Below are positions 8,137 to 17,453 of a DNA stretch of 30,537 bases, piece after piece. The translations under genes and the position numbers were made by a program. This DNA is from JBFEUI01 sp041547565 (GTDB taxonomy: Bacteria; Pseudomonadota; Gammaproteobacteria; Thiohalomonadales; Thiohalomonadaceae): assembly GCA_041547565.1 (NCBI GenBank), contig JBFEUI010000026.1:1-30537 (forward strand), written 5' to 3'. Position 1 is the stretch's first letter. Each line of letters begins with the position of its first letter. The notes under the pieces are model-generated. The model was not told the origin of the DNA, ran no database searches, and saw nothing but the letters and a program-made list of their open reading frames with translations.

Positions 8137-9405
8137 TTGTATGATATCGATGGATTGTGGCAGGACGAGGGGATGCACAAGCTCCTTGTCGAGAACATGC
8201 AGGATGGGCTGTTTGCCATCCGCGACGGCATAGTCCACTTCGTCAATGAAGCGGGCGCCGGCATGATCGGCTACCGTCCCGCGCAGATGCAGGGACGCCC
8301 CTTCCTGGAGTTTATCGCCCCCGATGACCGCGAGCTGGCACTGAGCCGTTATCAGTCGCGCCTTTCCGGGCAAAATCCACCCCGCCGTTACGAAATCCGC
8401 ATGCTGCACCGGGATGGCAGCGAAGTGGTGACCTTGATCAGCGTCGGGCTGGTTGAACGCGGGCCCCACCAGGGTACGGTAATCGGTACCATCAAGAACA
8501 TCACCGAGTACTGGCAGCTTGTGGCCGAGGTGCGGCGTTCCGAGCGCGAACTCAATGCCATTATCGATAACCTGCCCGATGTCTTCTACCGCACCGATGC
8601 GCAGGGCACCATCGAGATGATCTCCCCCTCCTGTGAGGCCCATATCGGTTATACGCGTGAGGAGATGCTCGGACGCAAGATGGGCGAGTTTTATGCCAAC
8701 CCCGGAGACCGGGAACTGATCATCCGGCAATTACAGGAAAATAACGGTGTCGCGCGCCAGGTCGAGGCGGCGCTGCGCCACAAGAGCGGTGAAACTGTCT
8801 GGGCCTCGACCAGTGCGTACATGCGCTATGACGATACGGGACAGGTCATCGGGGTAGAGGGCATTTCCAGAAATATCAACGTGCGCAAGGAGATGGAGAT
8901 GCTCCTTGCCAGTCAGGCGCTGCACGATGAGTTGACCGGTCTGCCGAACCGTCGCCTGCTGATCGATCGCATGGGCCAGGCGGTGGAACGGGCGCTGCGT
9001 AACCGGAGCCGTTTTGCCGTGATTCTGTTTGACCTGGATGAGTTCAAGTCGATCAACGATACCTTCGGCCACGAAAGCGGCGATCGTCTGCTGCAGACAG
9101 TGGCAAAGCGCGCCTCGGAGGTGGTGCGCGGTGCGGACACCGTGGCCAGGCTGGCCGGTGATGAATTTGTCATTGTCCTGGACCCGGTCGCATCACTGGC
9201 TGATGCAAGAATCATTGCAGAGAAACTGTCCGAACAGATCGCCATGCCCGTCCCCTGCGGCCCCCATCAGTGCCGGGTCATGGCAAGTTACGGTATCGCC
9301 CTCTACCCGGAAAATGGTGGTGATAGCAGTGAGTTGCTGAGTTATGCGGACCGGCGCATGTATCAGCACAAGCGCAGCAGGCAGAACGCGCCGATCCCTA
9401 GCTAG
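8137..9405 (+). CDS. PAS-PAS-GGDEF diguanylate cyclase
   Basis: About 422 residues without a membrane segment. PAS domains occupy ~14-125 and ~140-255; the second ends with a PAC-like segment (GVEGISRNINVRKEMEM). A GGDEF domain covers ~265-420: HDELTGLPNRR, the metal-site FDLDEFKSINDTFGH, and an active-site loop reading AGDEF at about residue 340. An RxxD product-inhibition site (RGAD, 331-334) precedes that loop at the standard five-residue spacing. It probably makes cyclic di-GMP in response to a ligand, redox or protein signal sensed by PAS. The TTG at 8137 is chosen because GGAGGGG lies 7 nt upstream; TTG 8119 would place that site inside the gene, and ATG 8173 has no proper spacing. The 3' end overlaps convergent purN by 8 bp. 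Confidence 0.92.
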   Translation: MYDIDGLWQDEGMHKLLVENMQDGLFAIRDGIVHFVNEAGAGMIGYRPAQMQGRPFLEFIAPDDRELALSRYQSRLSGQNPPRRYEIRMLHRDGSEVVTLISVGLVERGPHQGTVIGTIKNITEYWQLVAEVRRSERELNAIIDNLPDVFYRTDAQGTIEMISPSCEAHIGYTREEMLGRKMGEFYANPGDRELIIRQLQENNGVARQVEAALRHKSGETVWASTSAYMRYDDTGQVIGVEGISRNINVRKEMEMLLASQALHDELTGLPNRRLLIDRMGQAVERALRNRSRFAVILFDLDEFKSINDTFGHESGDRLLQTVAKRASEVVRGADTVARLAGDEFVIVLDPVASLADARIIAEKLSEQIAMPVPCGPHQCRVMASYGIALYPENGGDSSELLSYADRRMYQHKRSRQNAPIPS

Positions 9406-10048
9406 CGACGGCCTTCACCAGCGCCTCTCCATCCCTGTATACCACACCGTGCTTCAGTTCCAGGCGGCCCTCGGCAAACCAGCCGATGGCCTTGGGGTAG
9501 ATGATGTGCTCCTGCTCAAGTACGCGTGCCGCGAGGCTCTCGGGCGTATCGTCCGCCTTCACCGGCACGCTGGCCTGAATGATAAGCGGGCCGCCATCGA
9601 GTTCCGGCGTGACAAAGTGGACGCTGGCGCCGTGCTCAGCGTCACCGGCCTCGATGGCGCGCGCATGGGTATGCAGTCCCTTGTACCTGGGCAGCAGTGA
9701 GGGGTGGATGTTGAACATGCGCCCCTCATAGTGGCGCACAAAGGCGTCGGTGAGGATGCGCATAAAACCGGCCAGTACCAGCAGGCCCGGTTCAAAACTG
9801 TCGATCAGTGCCTGCAGGGCGGCATCGTAGGCCTCGCGACCATCGAAATCCTTGTGATCCAGTACCTCGGTGTGGATCCCCGCCCGGCGTGCACGCTCCA
9901 GTCCGAAGGCGTCGGCCCGATTGCTGATCACCGCCCGTATTTCGATCGGCAGGCCCGCCTGCGCCGCATCGATAATAGCCTGCAGATTGGAGCCGCTGCC
10001 CGAGATCAGCACGACCACCGGGAGTTTGCTGTTCCCTGGTGCCGTCAA
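9398..10048 (-). CDS. purN: Phosphoribosylglycinamide formyltransferase
   Basis: 216 residues, the normal PurN length. It transfers a formyl group from 10-formyltetrahydrofolate to GAR in step three of purine synthesis, in the cytosol. Visible are the phosphate-binding [10 protein letters not shown] near the N-terminus, the catalytic Asn and His in [13 protein letters not shown], and the catalytic Asp in VTPELDGGP. The start appears to be TTG within a TTGA overlap with the purM stop, so the two genes are translationally coupled; no better ATG lies nearby. The gene ends 8 bp inside the convergent diguanylate cyclase gene, so no room is left for a terminator between them. Confidence 0.96.
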   Translation of the reverse strand: MTAPGNSKLPVVVLISGSGSNLQAIIDAAQAGLPIEIRAVISNRADAFGLERARRAGIHTEVLDHKDFDGREAYDAALQALIDSFEPGLLVLAGFMRILTDAFVRHYEGRMFNIHPSLLPRYKGLHTHARAIEAGDAEHGASVHFVTPELDGGPLIIQASVPVKADDTPESLAARVLEQEHIIYPKAIGWFAEGRLELKHGVVYRDGEALVKAVAS

Positions 10049-11100
10049 TTGATAAGCACCCGCTCGCCGTTGTCTGATTTTTCGATGTGGCCGATGCGTG
10101 TAGCGCTCTCGCCCGCTTCGTTGAGCAGCTTGACCGCCTGCTCGGCCTGCCCGGCCGGAACTACTACCACCATGCCCACGCCGCAGTTGAAGGTGCGGTA
10201 CATCTCGGCCTCGGCAATGCCGCCCTGTTGCGCCAGCCAGTCGAAAATGGCCGGACGGGACCAGCCGCTGCTGTCGATGACGGCGCGGCAGCCCTCTGGC
10301 AACACGCGCGGCAGGTTCTCCGGCAGGCCACCGCCGGTAATGTGGGCCAGGGCATTGACCTGAACCTGTTCGATGAGCTGCAGCAACGGTTTGACATAGA
10401 TACGTGTCGGTGCGAGCAGTACCTCGCCCAGCGGGCGGCCATGGAAGTCCGCGCCGAGATTAGCGCCGCTGACCTCGAGCACCTTGCGTATCAGCGAGTA
10501 GCCGTTGGAGTGGGGGCCGGATGAGGCGATACCGATCAGCACATCGCCCTCCCTGACACGGCTGCCGTCGATAATCTTAGGCTTGTCCACCACACCGACA
10601 CAGAAACCGGCCAGGTCGTAGTCATCGCCCTCGTACATGCCGGGCATCTCAGCGGTCTCACCGCCGCTCAGGGCGCAGCCGGCCAGCTCACAGCCGTCGG
10701 CAATCCCCTTGACCACATCACTGGCGGCATCGACATTGAGATGGCCGGTGGCGTAGTAGTCGAGGAAGAACAGCGGTTCGGCACCCGCCACGATCAGGTC
10801 GTTGACGCACATTGCCACCAGGTCGATGCCGATGGTGTCGTGCTTGCCCAGCTCCATCGCCAGTTTCAGCTTGGTGCCTACACCGTCGGTGCCCGACACC
10901 AGTACCGGCTGCCTGTAGCGGTCGAGGGGGATCTCAAACAGCGCGCCGAAGCCGCCCAGTCCGCCGAGAACGCCCGGGCGCATGGTGCGTTTGGCGTGAG
11001 GTTTGATGCGCTCGACCAGCGTGTTGCCCGCGTCGATGTCGACACCGGCATCGCGGTAGCTCAGGCCACCGGCCTGGGAGGAGGTTTTGTCGTCAGTCAC
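10045..11100 (-). CDS. purM: Phosphoribosylformylglycinamidine cyclo-ligase
   Basis: 351 residues, full length for PurM (AIR synthetase), which closes the imidazole ring of FGAM using ATP in the cytosol. Family signatures are [36 protein letters not shown], the [14 protein letters not shown] segment and [15 protein letters not shown]. The start is GTG at 11100, with GGGAC upstream. It precedes purN with a 4-bp overlap, the standard gammaproteobacterial purMN pair, and is divergent from the DUF2066 gene. A palindrome near the predicted transcription start may regulate it. Confidence 0.97.
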   Translation of the reverse strand: MTDDKTSSQAGGLSYRDAGVDIDAGNTLVERIKPHAKRTMRPGVLGGLGGFGALFEIPLDRYRQPVLVSGTDGVGTKLKLAMELGKHDTIGIDLVAMCVNDLIVAGAEPLFFLDYYATGHLNVDAASDVVKGIADGCELAGCALSGGETAEMPGMYEGDDYDLAGFCVGVVDKPKIIDGSRVREGDVLIGIASSGPHSNGYSLIRKVLEVSGANLGADFHGRPLGEVLLAPTRIYVKPLLQLIEQVQVNALAHITGGGLPENLPRVLPEGCRAVIDSSGWSRPAIFDWLAQQGGIAEAEMYRTFNCGVGMVVVVPAGQAEQAVKLLNEAGESATRIGHIEKSDNGERVLIN

Positions 11101-11135
11101 TGGCTATGTCCCGTATTGGTTCAGTCAAGGTTCAG

Positions 11136-11167
11136 GCCACGCTCAGCGTGGCGGGAGTCGCATTTTA
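11136..11167 (-). promoter_or_regulatory. Candidate purM promoter -10 and adjacent palindrome
   Basis: On the minus strand, TAAAAT at 11167-11162 is a good -10 hexamer. A 17-nt palindrome, GCCACGCT and AGCGTGGC around one central base (11136-11152), starts just below the expected transcription start. The -35 is poor. The palindrome could be an operator or a hairpin at the 5' end of the purM transcript. It does not look like the PurR operator consensus of E. coli. Confidence 0.4.
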
Positions 11168-11180
11168 GCAGTTCCATAAC

Positions 11181-11209
11181 TTGACTTGCCACGGTCAGTG
11201 ACATAGCTT
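11181..11209 (+). promoter_or_regulatory. Candidate promoter for DUF2066 gene
   Basis: TTGACT (11181-11186) is followed after 17 nt by TAGCTT (11204-11209). The same -10 variant occurs in two other predicted promoters in this window. Transcription would begin about 1-2 nt before the ATG at 11218, implying an almost leaderless mRNA, which fits the lack of a ribosome binding site there. Confidence 0.45.
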
Positions 11210-11217
11210 GCGCTGGC

Positions 11218-12390
11218 ATGAGAATTTTTCACCTGATTTCCCCTGTTTTTCTGCTGCTGGCGTTGTCCGGGCCCGCTTTCGCCGCGCTCTCGCTGTATGA
11301 GGCGGAAGTGGAGGTGCTCGATCAGACCCGTGCCGTACGGCTGAAGGCGATGCGCCAGGCGCTGGAGGAGGTGCTGGTGCGTGTCAGCGGCTACAGCCTG
11401 GTGGTGACCGAACCGGCGGTGACGGCCGTGCTCGGCAATGCCGGGCGTTATGTTCAGCAGTATCACTATCGTCCGCTGGAGCGCCAGGGTGAGGCGGTCG
11501 CTGCGGCGGAAGAGGGGGGTGAGCAGGCACAGTTTCAGCTCTGGCTGCGTTTCGATCCGGCGGCTATCAAGCAGCTGTTGCAGGGGGCGGGGCTTGCCGT
11601 CTGGGGCGGTGAGCGGCCGCGCACCCTGATCTGGCTTGCCATCGAAGAGGGCGGGAAACGCCAGCTTGTCGCCGCCAACGACGATGGGGCGGCACGCGAG
11701 GTACTGGAGCAGGCTGCCAGGCGCCGGGCACTGCCCATGCTGCTGCCGTTGCTCGACCTCACTGACAGGAAGGCTGTGCGCGTCGGTGATGTGTGGGGCG
11801 AGTTTCACGATTCGGTCAAGGATGCCTCGGCGCGCTACCAACCCGGTGCGTTGCTTATCGGACGGCTACACCCTGCCTCCGGCGGTAACTGGCGGGCGCG
11901 CTGGACCCTCTACCAGGGGGATGAGACGTTTCGCTGGGAACGCAAGGGCGCGGATGTTCAGGCCGTGCTGGCCTCCGGTATCGAAGGTGCGGCGGACAAC
12001 CTTTCCCTGCTGTATGCCGAACGCTATGAAAGCGGTGCGGCCAGTGCACGGCTCCGTTTTGAGGGGGTGACGAGCTTTAGCGAGTTCCAGCGGCTGCTCG
12101 ACTACCTGGGCAAGCTCAACGGCGTAGCCGCCATTCAGGTTCTGACAATCGAGGATGATGTGGTTGAACTGCAGCTTGCCTCGGAGGGCGGGATGGATTT
12201 GATTCTCAAGACCCTTGAACACCAGGGCGTGGTGGCACCGGTCGAGGGCTACGCTGAGCCCCCCGAGAGTGAGGAGCAGCTGCCCTCCAGCGGGGACGGC
12301 CGGGTCCAGCCGGTCAACCAGGTGGCACAACCGGTACCCGTGCTGCCGAATGAACTGCTGAATCTTCGTGTCTTTCGCCTGGTGAAGTGA
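11218..12390 (+). CDS. DUF2066 domain-containing exported protein
   Basis: 390 residues. An N-terminal signal peptide (hydrophobic core PVFLLLALSGPAFA, probable cleavage before ALSLY) sends it to the periplasm or envelope. The rest resembles DUF2066 proteins, with a start of the type YEAEVEVLDQTRAVRLKAM and a helical ALEEVLVRVSG segment. No catalytic motif is evident and the family function is unknown. The C-terminal ~60 residues are Pro/Glu rich and may be disordered. Genes of this family commonly lie between purM and hda in gammaproteobacteria, as here. The stop overlaps the next start codon, so it heads a four-gene run ending in hda. The signal peptide fixes the start at ATG 11218. Confidence 0.85.
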   Translation: MRIFHLISPVFLLLALSGPAFAALSLYEAEVEVLDQTRAVRLKAMRQALEEVLVRVSGYSLVVTEPAVTAVLGNAGRYVQQYHYRPLERQGEAVAAAEEGGEQAQFQLWLRFDPAAIKQLLQGAGLAVWGGERPRTLIWLAIEEGGKRQLVAANDDGAAREVLEQAARRRALPMLLPLLDLTDRKAVRVGDVWGEFHDSVKDASARYQPGALLIGRLHPASGGNWRARWTLYQGDETFRWERKGADVQAVLASGIEGAADNLSLLYAERYESGAASARLRFEGVTSFSEFQRLLDYLGKLNGVAAIQVLTIEDDVVELQLASEGGMDLILKTLEHQGVVAPVEGYAEPPESEEQLPSSGDGRVQPVNQVAQPVPVLPNELLNLRVFRLVK

Positions 12391-12950
12391 ACAGGAGCGC
12401 ACTGCCCAATCTGATTACCTTTCTCAGGCTGCTGCTGGCCGTTCCCCTGGTGTTGCTGCTGCTCAACCGGCAATACAGCGCTGCACTGGTGGTGCTCGTG
12501 GTGGCGGGCCTGTCCGACGGCATCGACGGGTTTCTGGCCAGGCGCTACAATTCCCTGAGTCGCCTTGGTGCCATTCTCGACCCGCTCAGTGACAAGGTGC
12601 TGCTGGTCTCGGCCTATGTCACGCTCGGCTGGCTGGGTGATCTGCCACTGTGGCTGGTGGGGCTGGTGATGCTGCGGGATGTTGTCATCGTCGCGGGGGC
12701 CGTGGCCTACCAACTGCTGTTCAACTACGTGGAGATCGAACCGACCTCCGTCAGCAAGATTAACACCCTGTTCCAGATATTATTGTTATTGCTGGTACTG
12801 GTGGTGAAGGGGGCCTACCCGATGGCGGCGATTTGGGTCGATACACTGGTCTACACGGTGGCCTTTACCACCTTATACAGTGGTAGCCATTATGTGTGGG
12901 TATGGAGCCGTCGTGCCGTGGCACAGCGCAGGGAGAATAGTCGTGAGTGA
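12387..12950 (+). CDS. CDP-alcohol phosphatidyltransferase family protein
   Basis: 187 residues with five or six membrane helices. The family motif is complete: SDGIDGFLARR, then SRLGAILDPLSDK, giving the DxxDGxxARxxxxxxxxGxxxDxxxD pattern that binds metal and the CDP-lipid. It joins a CDP-activated lipid to an alcohol at the inner membrane. Sequence and size are close to phosphatidylglycerophosphate synthase (PgsA), but paralogues of this type sit between DUF2066 and the AI-2E transporter gene in many relatives, so the exact acceptor is left open. It starts with GTG overlapping the DUF2066 stop (GTGA) and overlaps the next gene, showing tight translational coupling. Confidence 0.9.
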   Translation: MNRSALPNLITFLRLLLAVPLVLLLLNRQYSAALVVLVVAGLSDGIDGFLARRYNSLSRLGAILDPLSDKVLLVSAYVTLGWLGDLPLWLVGLVMLRDVVIVAGAVAYQLLFNYVEIEPTSVSKINTLFQILLLLLVLVVKGAYPMAAIWVDTLVYTVAFTTLYSGSHYVWVWSRRAVAQRRENSRE

Positions 12951-13989
12951 GTCGCAGAAATGGTTCTGGCTGGCAGGTTTGGCTGCCGGTGGCGGCTTGC
13001 TCTACCTGTTGGCTCCGGTCCTTACCCCGTTTCTGATTGCCATCATTCTTGCCTATATCGGTGATCCACTGGTCGACCGGCTGGAGGATTGGGGCTGGTC
13101 GCGTGCCTTGTCGGTGGTGACGGTCTTTGTGCTGCTCACGCTGGCCGGCCTGGTGCTGCTGGTGATCCTGGTACCGATGCTGCAGCAACAGATATCCCTG
13201 CTGGTTGAGAAGCTGCCCGGATATCTCGAGTGGCTGCGCACAACCGCCCTGCCTGCACTGACCGCGCGCCTGGGTGTTGATATGGAGCTGGAAACCTTGA
13301 AGTCACTCGGCAGCGGCACCAGTGGGGCGGTGGGTGGTTTGCTCAAAATCGTCTCGCAATCAGGCGTGACGCTGCTGGGCTGGCTGGCCAACCTTGTGCT
13401 GATCCCGGTGGTGACCTTCTACATGCTGCGTGACTGGGATGTACTGGTGCGGCACGTCCACCATCTGCTGCCACGGCGCAGCGAACCGGTTATCGCCACC
13501 CTGGCAAAGGCCTCCGACGAGGTGCTGGGTGCCTTCTTCCGTGGCCAGTTGCTGGTGATGCTGGCCCTGGGTGTCATCTACACCATCGGCCTGTGGTTCG
13601 TAGGGCTGGAACTGGCCCTGCTGCTGGGGATGCTGGCCGGTGTGGTCAGTTTTGTGCCCTATCTCGGATTTATCGTCGGTATCGTCTCTGCCGGTATCGC
13701 CGCCGTGATGCAATTTCAGGAGTTGCTGCCGCTGGTCTATGTCGCGGGCGTGTTCATGGTCGGTCAAATGGTCGAAGGGATGGTGTTGACGCCAATGCTG
13801 GTCGGTGAGCGAATCGGGCTGCATCCTGTTGCGGTGATCTTTGCGGTGCTGGCGGGGGGACAACTGTTCGGCTTCTTTGGTGTGCTGATGGCGTTGCCTG
13901 TCGCAGCCGTTATCATGGTGCTGCTGCGTTATCTGCATGCCCGCTATCTTGGTAGCGAGTTTTACGGCCAGGTCCACGTTGACGATTAA
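12943..13989 (+). CDS. AI-2E family transporter (PerM/YfgO-like)
   Basis: About 348 residues with a hydrophobic pattern of roughly seven or eight membrane helices. It has the layout of the AI-2E transporter/permease family: N-terminal paired helices, a soluble segment at ~60-150 (IDMELETLKSLGSGT region), then conserved helices with PVVTFYMLRDWD, FFRGQLLVMLALGVIY, YLGFIVGIVSA and GERIGLHPVAVIFAVLAGGQLFG split across the end. Members are membrane permeases of mixed and often unproven substrate; some export autoinducer-2 and others act as Na+/H+ antiporters. GTG 12943 is chosen because GGGAG precedes it by 7 nt; this overlaps the previous gene by 8 bp. It lies just upstream of hda, as in relatives. 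Confidence 0.88.
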   Translation: MSESQKWFWLAGLAAGGGLLYLLAPVLTPFLIAIILAYIGDPLVDRLEDWGWSRALSVVTVFVLLTLAGLVLLVILVPMLQQQISLLVEKLPGYLEWLRTTALPALTARLGVDMELETLKSLGSGTSGAVGGLLKIVSQSGVTLLGWLANLVLIPVVTFYMLRDWDVLVRHVHHLLPRRSEPVIATLAKASDEVLGAFFRGQLLVMLALGVIYTIGLWFVGLELALLLGMLAGVVSFVPYLGFIVGIVSAGIAAVMQFQELLPLVYVAGVFMVGQMVEGMVLTPMLVGERIGLHPVAVIFAVLAGGQLFGFFGVLMALPVAAVIMVLLRYLHARYLGSEFYGQVHVDD

Positions 13990-14017
13990 GCCACTCCCAA
14001 TAACCACTTATAGCGAC

Positions 14018-14701
14018 ATGCCCGGTTTCCAACTGCCCCTGCATATCAGTTTGCGCGACAGCGCCACCTTCGCCAACTTCTACACCGGCCCCAATGCTCA
14101 GCTGGTGCGCTGTCTGGAGCGCGGCGAGGAGATGTTTGTCTACCTGTGGGGGCCCGTGGGCAGCGGCAAAAGCCACCTGTTGCAGGCGGCCTGTCATGCC
14201 GTGACACAAAGCGGTGCCGCGGCGGTTTACCTGCCCCTCAAAGAGCTGCTTGCACTCTCGCCCGAAATGCTGGAAGGGCTCGAGCATGTTGCCCTGGTGG
14301 CGATCGAGGACATCGAGGCAATTGCCGGTATGGCTGAGTGGGAAACGGCCCTGTTTCATCTCTACAACCGTATGCGCGAGGCCGGCGCATCGCTCTATGT
14401 GGCAGGTGAGGTGCCGCCGCCGGCACTGCCGATCGAACTTCCCGACCTGCGCTCTCGCCTGGCGTGGGGACCGGTGTTCCAGCTGCACTCGCTCAGCGAT
14501 GAGGAGAAGGTCGCCGCCCTGCAGTTGCGTGCCGGTCGCCGCGGCATGGAGTTGCCGGAAGAGGTGGCGCTCTATCTCATCAAGCACAGCGCGCGTGATA
14601 TGCACAGCCTGTTTGCTTTGCTGGAGCGACTCGACCGTGAGTCACTGGCCGCCCAGCGCAAGCTGACGATCCCCTTTGTGCGGGATTTTGTAAAAGCTTG
14701 A
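14018..14701 (+). CDS. hda: DnaA regulatory inactivator Hda
   Basis: About 227 residues, similar to E. coli Hda (233). This AAA+ protein binds the DNA-loaded sliding clamp and promotes ATP hydrolysis by DnaA, limiting replication initiation. The N-terminus contains QLPL, matching the clamp-binding QLxLP element. A Walker A motif GPVGSGKSHLL lies at ~45-55, Walker B-like VALVAIEDIEAI follows, and DLRSRLAWGP carries the box VII-type arginine. The end, AAQRKLTIPFVRDFVK, is strongly Hda-like. ATG 14018 is preferred because it puts the clamp motif at the N-terminus as in relatives; an in-frame TTG at 13979 would overlap the upstream gene. The P-loop is canonical GKS, while E. coli Hda has a GRS form. 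Confidence 0.93.
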   Translation: MPGFQLPLHISLRDSATFANFYTGPNAQLVRCLERGEEMFVYLWGPVGSGKSHLLQAACHAVTQSGAAAVYLPLKELLALSPEMLEGLEHVALVAIEDIEAIAGMAEWETALFHLYNRMREAGASLYVAGEVPPPALPIELPDLRSRLAWGPVFQLHSLSDEEKVAALQLRAGRRGMELPEEVALYLIKHSARDMHSLFALLERLDRESLAAQRKLTIPFVRDFVKA

Positions 14702-14705
14702 GACT

Positions 14706-16029
<1,324 letters not shown>

Positions 16030-16080
16030 TGTCACTGTCCTTGGGCGAAAATTCAGTGCACTATTCTAGCGGCTCTTTTC

Positions 16081-16109
16081 TTGACAGCCCATAGGGGCGG
16101 TGTTAGCTT
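16081..16109 (+). promoter_or_regulatory. Promoter upstream of DUF4398 lipoprotein
   Basis: A consensus -35 TTGACA (16081-16086) and TAGCTT (16104-16109) are separated by 17 nt. TG one base before the -10 gives an extended -10 element. Predicted transcription starts near 16116, leaving a leader of about 45 nt before ATG 16162. Confidence 0.6.
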
Positions 16110-16161
16110 GGATTTTCCTTATCCTTTAAGGCATTACACTATAACAAGCATATTGAAAAAG

Positions 16162-16467
16162 ATGGCTTTTAGGTCCAATTCCGTGCAGCACGCCATATCC
16201 GTCCTGATACTGGCTGTTGCCCTGCTATCCGGCTGTGCAACAGCCCCACCCGTGCAGGAAATGAGCGATGCGCGTCAGGCGCTGCAGGCCGCAAAAGAGG
16301 CCAATGCGGAGCGGCAGGCCCCTGATACCTATCGGGATGCTAAGCGTTTTATGGAGCGTGCAGCACAAAAACTGGAACAGGGTGAATATGAACAGGCGCG
16401 CAGGGCGGCCGTTGTCGCCAAGGAACGTGCCGTTCAGGCGCGAGACGAGGCGACTGCCAATCCTTGA
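16162..16467 (+). CDS. DUF4398-type lipoprotein
   Basis: About 101 residues. A signal peptide with lipobox LLSGC (mature Cys then ATAPP) predicts a lipid-anchored envelope protein. The mature part is almost wholly helical and charged: SDARQALQAAKEANAERQ, APDTYRDAKRFMERAAQK, EQGEYEQARRAAVVAKERA. This resembles the DUF4398 helical bundle, with no enzymatic motif. The next gene encodes a longer lipoprotein with a related helical part plus LysM, so the two look like tandem paralogues. ATG 16162 gives a good lipoprotein signal; its ribosome binding site is weak. A promoter with TTGACA and TAGCTT precedes it. Function is unknown, probably structural in the envelope. Confidence 0.82.
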   Translation: MAFRSNSVQHAISVLILAVALLSGCATAPPVQEMSDARQALQAAKEANAERQAPDTYRDAKRFMERAAQKLEQGEYEQARRAAVVAKERAVQARDEATANP

Positions 16468-16508
16468 GCATACGGTGTCAGGATGCGCACGGTTTCACAG
16501 TTATCCCC

Positions 16509-16538
16509 TTGACACTGTTTTAGACTAGGTGCTAGCTT
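16509..16538 (+). promoter_or_regulatory. Promoter upstream of LysM lipoprotein
   Basis: TTGACA (16509-16514) is followed after 18 nt by TAGCTT (16533-16538), again with an extended -10 TG one base ahead. The predicted start near 16545 gives a leader of about 60 nt to ATG 16604. It lets the LysM gene be transcribed separately from the upstream paralogue. Confidence 0.6.
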
Positions 16539-16603
16539 TCGTTTATAAATAATTGATAGTTTAAGAAATTGGCTATATACCAATAAAATCTAGGGAGTCA
16601 GAG

Positions 16604-17233
16604 ATGAAAACTACCGGTGCACTCAAACACGTATTTACGGCCCTGCTCGTGCTGGGCATTGCCGTAGGCTGTGCAGGACAAGCCCCCAAAGAAGACACGC
16701 AGGCAGAGGAAAGTGCGATCGCGGCCGCTCAAAAGGCCATTGCCGATGCCAAGGCCGCCAATGAAGCCGCCAAGGCTGCAGGCGCCGAGTGGCGTGACAC
16801 CGACGGCCTGATCAAGAAGGCTGAAGAGGCACTGGCCAACGGTGACACCGCCGGTGCGATTCGTCTGGCCAACCTGGCCAAGCGTCAGGCAGAAAATGCC
16901 CTGGCCCAGAAAAAGGCTGAAGATGCGCGTCTGGCTTCCGAAACACAGATGGAAAGTGGTAGCGACAGCTACACCGTTATCGGCGGTGATAGCCTCTGGG
17001 GGATCTCGGGCCGCGGTGATATCTATGGTAATCCTTACCAGTGGCCGCTGATCTACAAAGCGAACCGCGATCAGATCAAGGATGCCGACCTGATCTACCC
17101 GGGCCAGGTCTTCAGCATCAATCGTGGGGCCACGGCCGCAGACATCAATGCGGCAGTGAACCATGCCAGGACCCGTGGTGCCTGGTCAGTAGGTGAAGTC
17201 GAACAGTCTGACCTCGACTACCTCGCACGCTAA
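16604..17233 (+). CDS. LysM domain lipoprotein with DUF4398-like helical region
   Basis: 209 residues. The N-terminal signal ends in the lipobox-like AVGC, so the mature protein starts with Cys-AGQAPKE and is lipid anchored. Residues ~35-115 form Ala/Lys-rich helices (AAQKAIADAKAANEAAK, GDTAGAIRLANLAKRQAE) related to the preceding lipoprotein. A LysM domain follows at ~122-175: YTVIGGDSLWGIS, IYGNPYQWPLIYKANRDQI, DADLIYPGQVFSI. LysM binds N-acetylglucosamine polymers such as peptidoglycan, so the protein probably tethers the membrane to the wall. GGGAG lies 7 nt before the ATG. It has its own promoter and a strong terminator, so it is likely an abundant monocistronic product. Confidence 0.92.
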   Translation: MKTTGALKHVFTALLVLGIAVGCAGQAPKEDTQAEESAIAAAQKAIADAKAANEAAKAAGAEWRDTDGLIKKAEEALANGDTAGAIRLANLAKRQAENALAQKKAEDARLASETQMESGSDSYTVIGGDSLWGISGRGDIYGNPYQWPLIYKANRDQIKDADLIYPGQVFSINRGATAADINAAVNHARTRGAWSVGEVEQSDLDYLAR

Positions 17234-17257
17234 GCATACAGCTCACTGTATCGACGG

Positions 17258-17285
17258 AGGGGTCCCTATACGGGACCCCTTTTTT
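17258..17285 (+). terminator. Intrinsic terminator of LysM lipoprotein gene
   Basis: A perfect 9-bp stem, AGGGGTCCC (17258-17266) and GGGACCCCT (17272-17280), with loop TATAC and a run of five T. It starts 25 bp after the LysM stop. Confidence 0.92.
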
Positions 17286-17286
17286 A

Positions 17287-17404
17287 TGTACAGGATGTAC
17301 GGTACACCGCGGATCCATGGAAGGACAGGAGCGGTGTTGTACAGGATGTACGGTACACCGCGGTTCCATGGAAGGACAGGAGTGGTGTTGTACAGGATGT
17401 ACGG
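17287..17404. repeat. 51-bp tandem repeat, 2.3 copies
   Basis: Copy 1 (17287-17337) and copy 2 (17338-17388) differ at two positions. A third copy keeps only its first 16 bases (17389-17404). Each unit opens with the imperfect palindrome GTACAGGATGTAC (arms GTACA and TGTAC) and carries CCGCGG and TCCATGGA palindromes. It starts right after the LysM terminator. As 51 is a multiple of three, frames stay open through it on both strands, but they do not look like genes. Similar palindromic units are scattered in intergenic DNA of some gammaproteobacteria; I cannot assign a family. Confidence 0.85.
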
Positions 17405-17453
17405 GCATAAAATTGCTCCTGCATTTTATGCACTTCCGCCGTCCATGGCGGTC

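Noticed and set aside
17287..17404. Possible CRISPR array
   Set aside because: The copies are directly adjacent with no spacers between them, there are only 2.3 units, and no cas genes are present.
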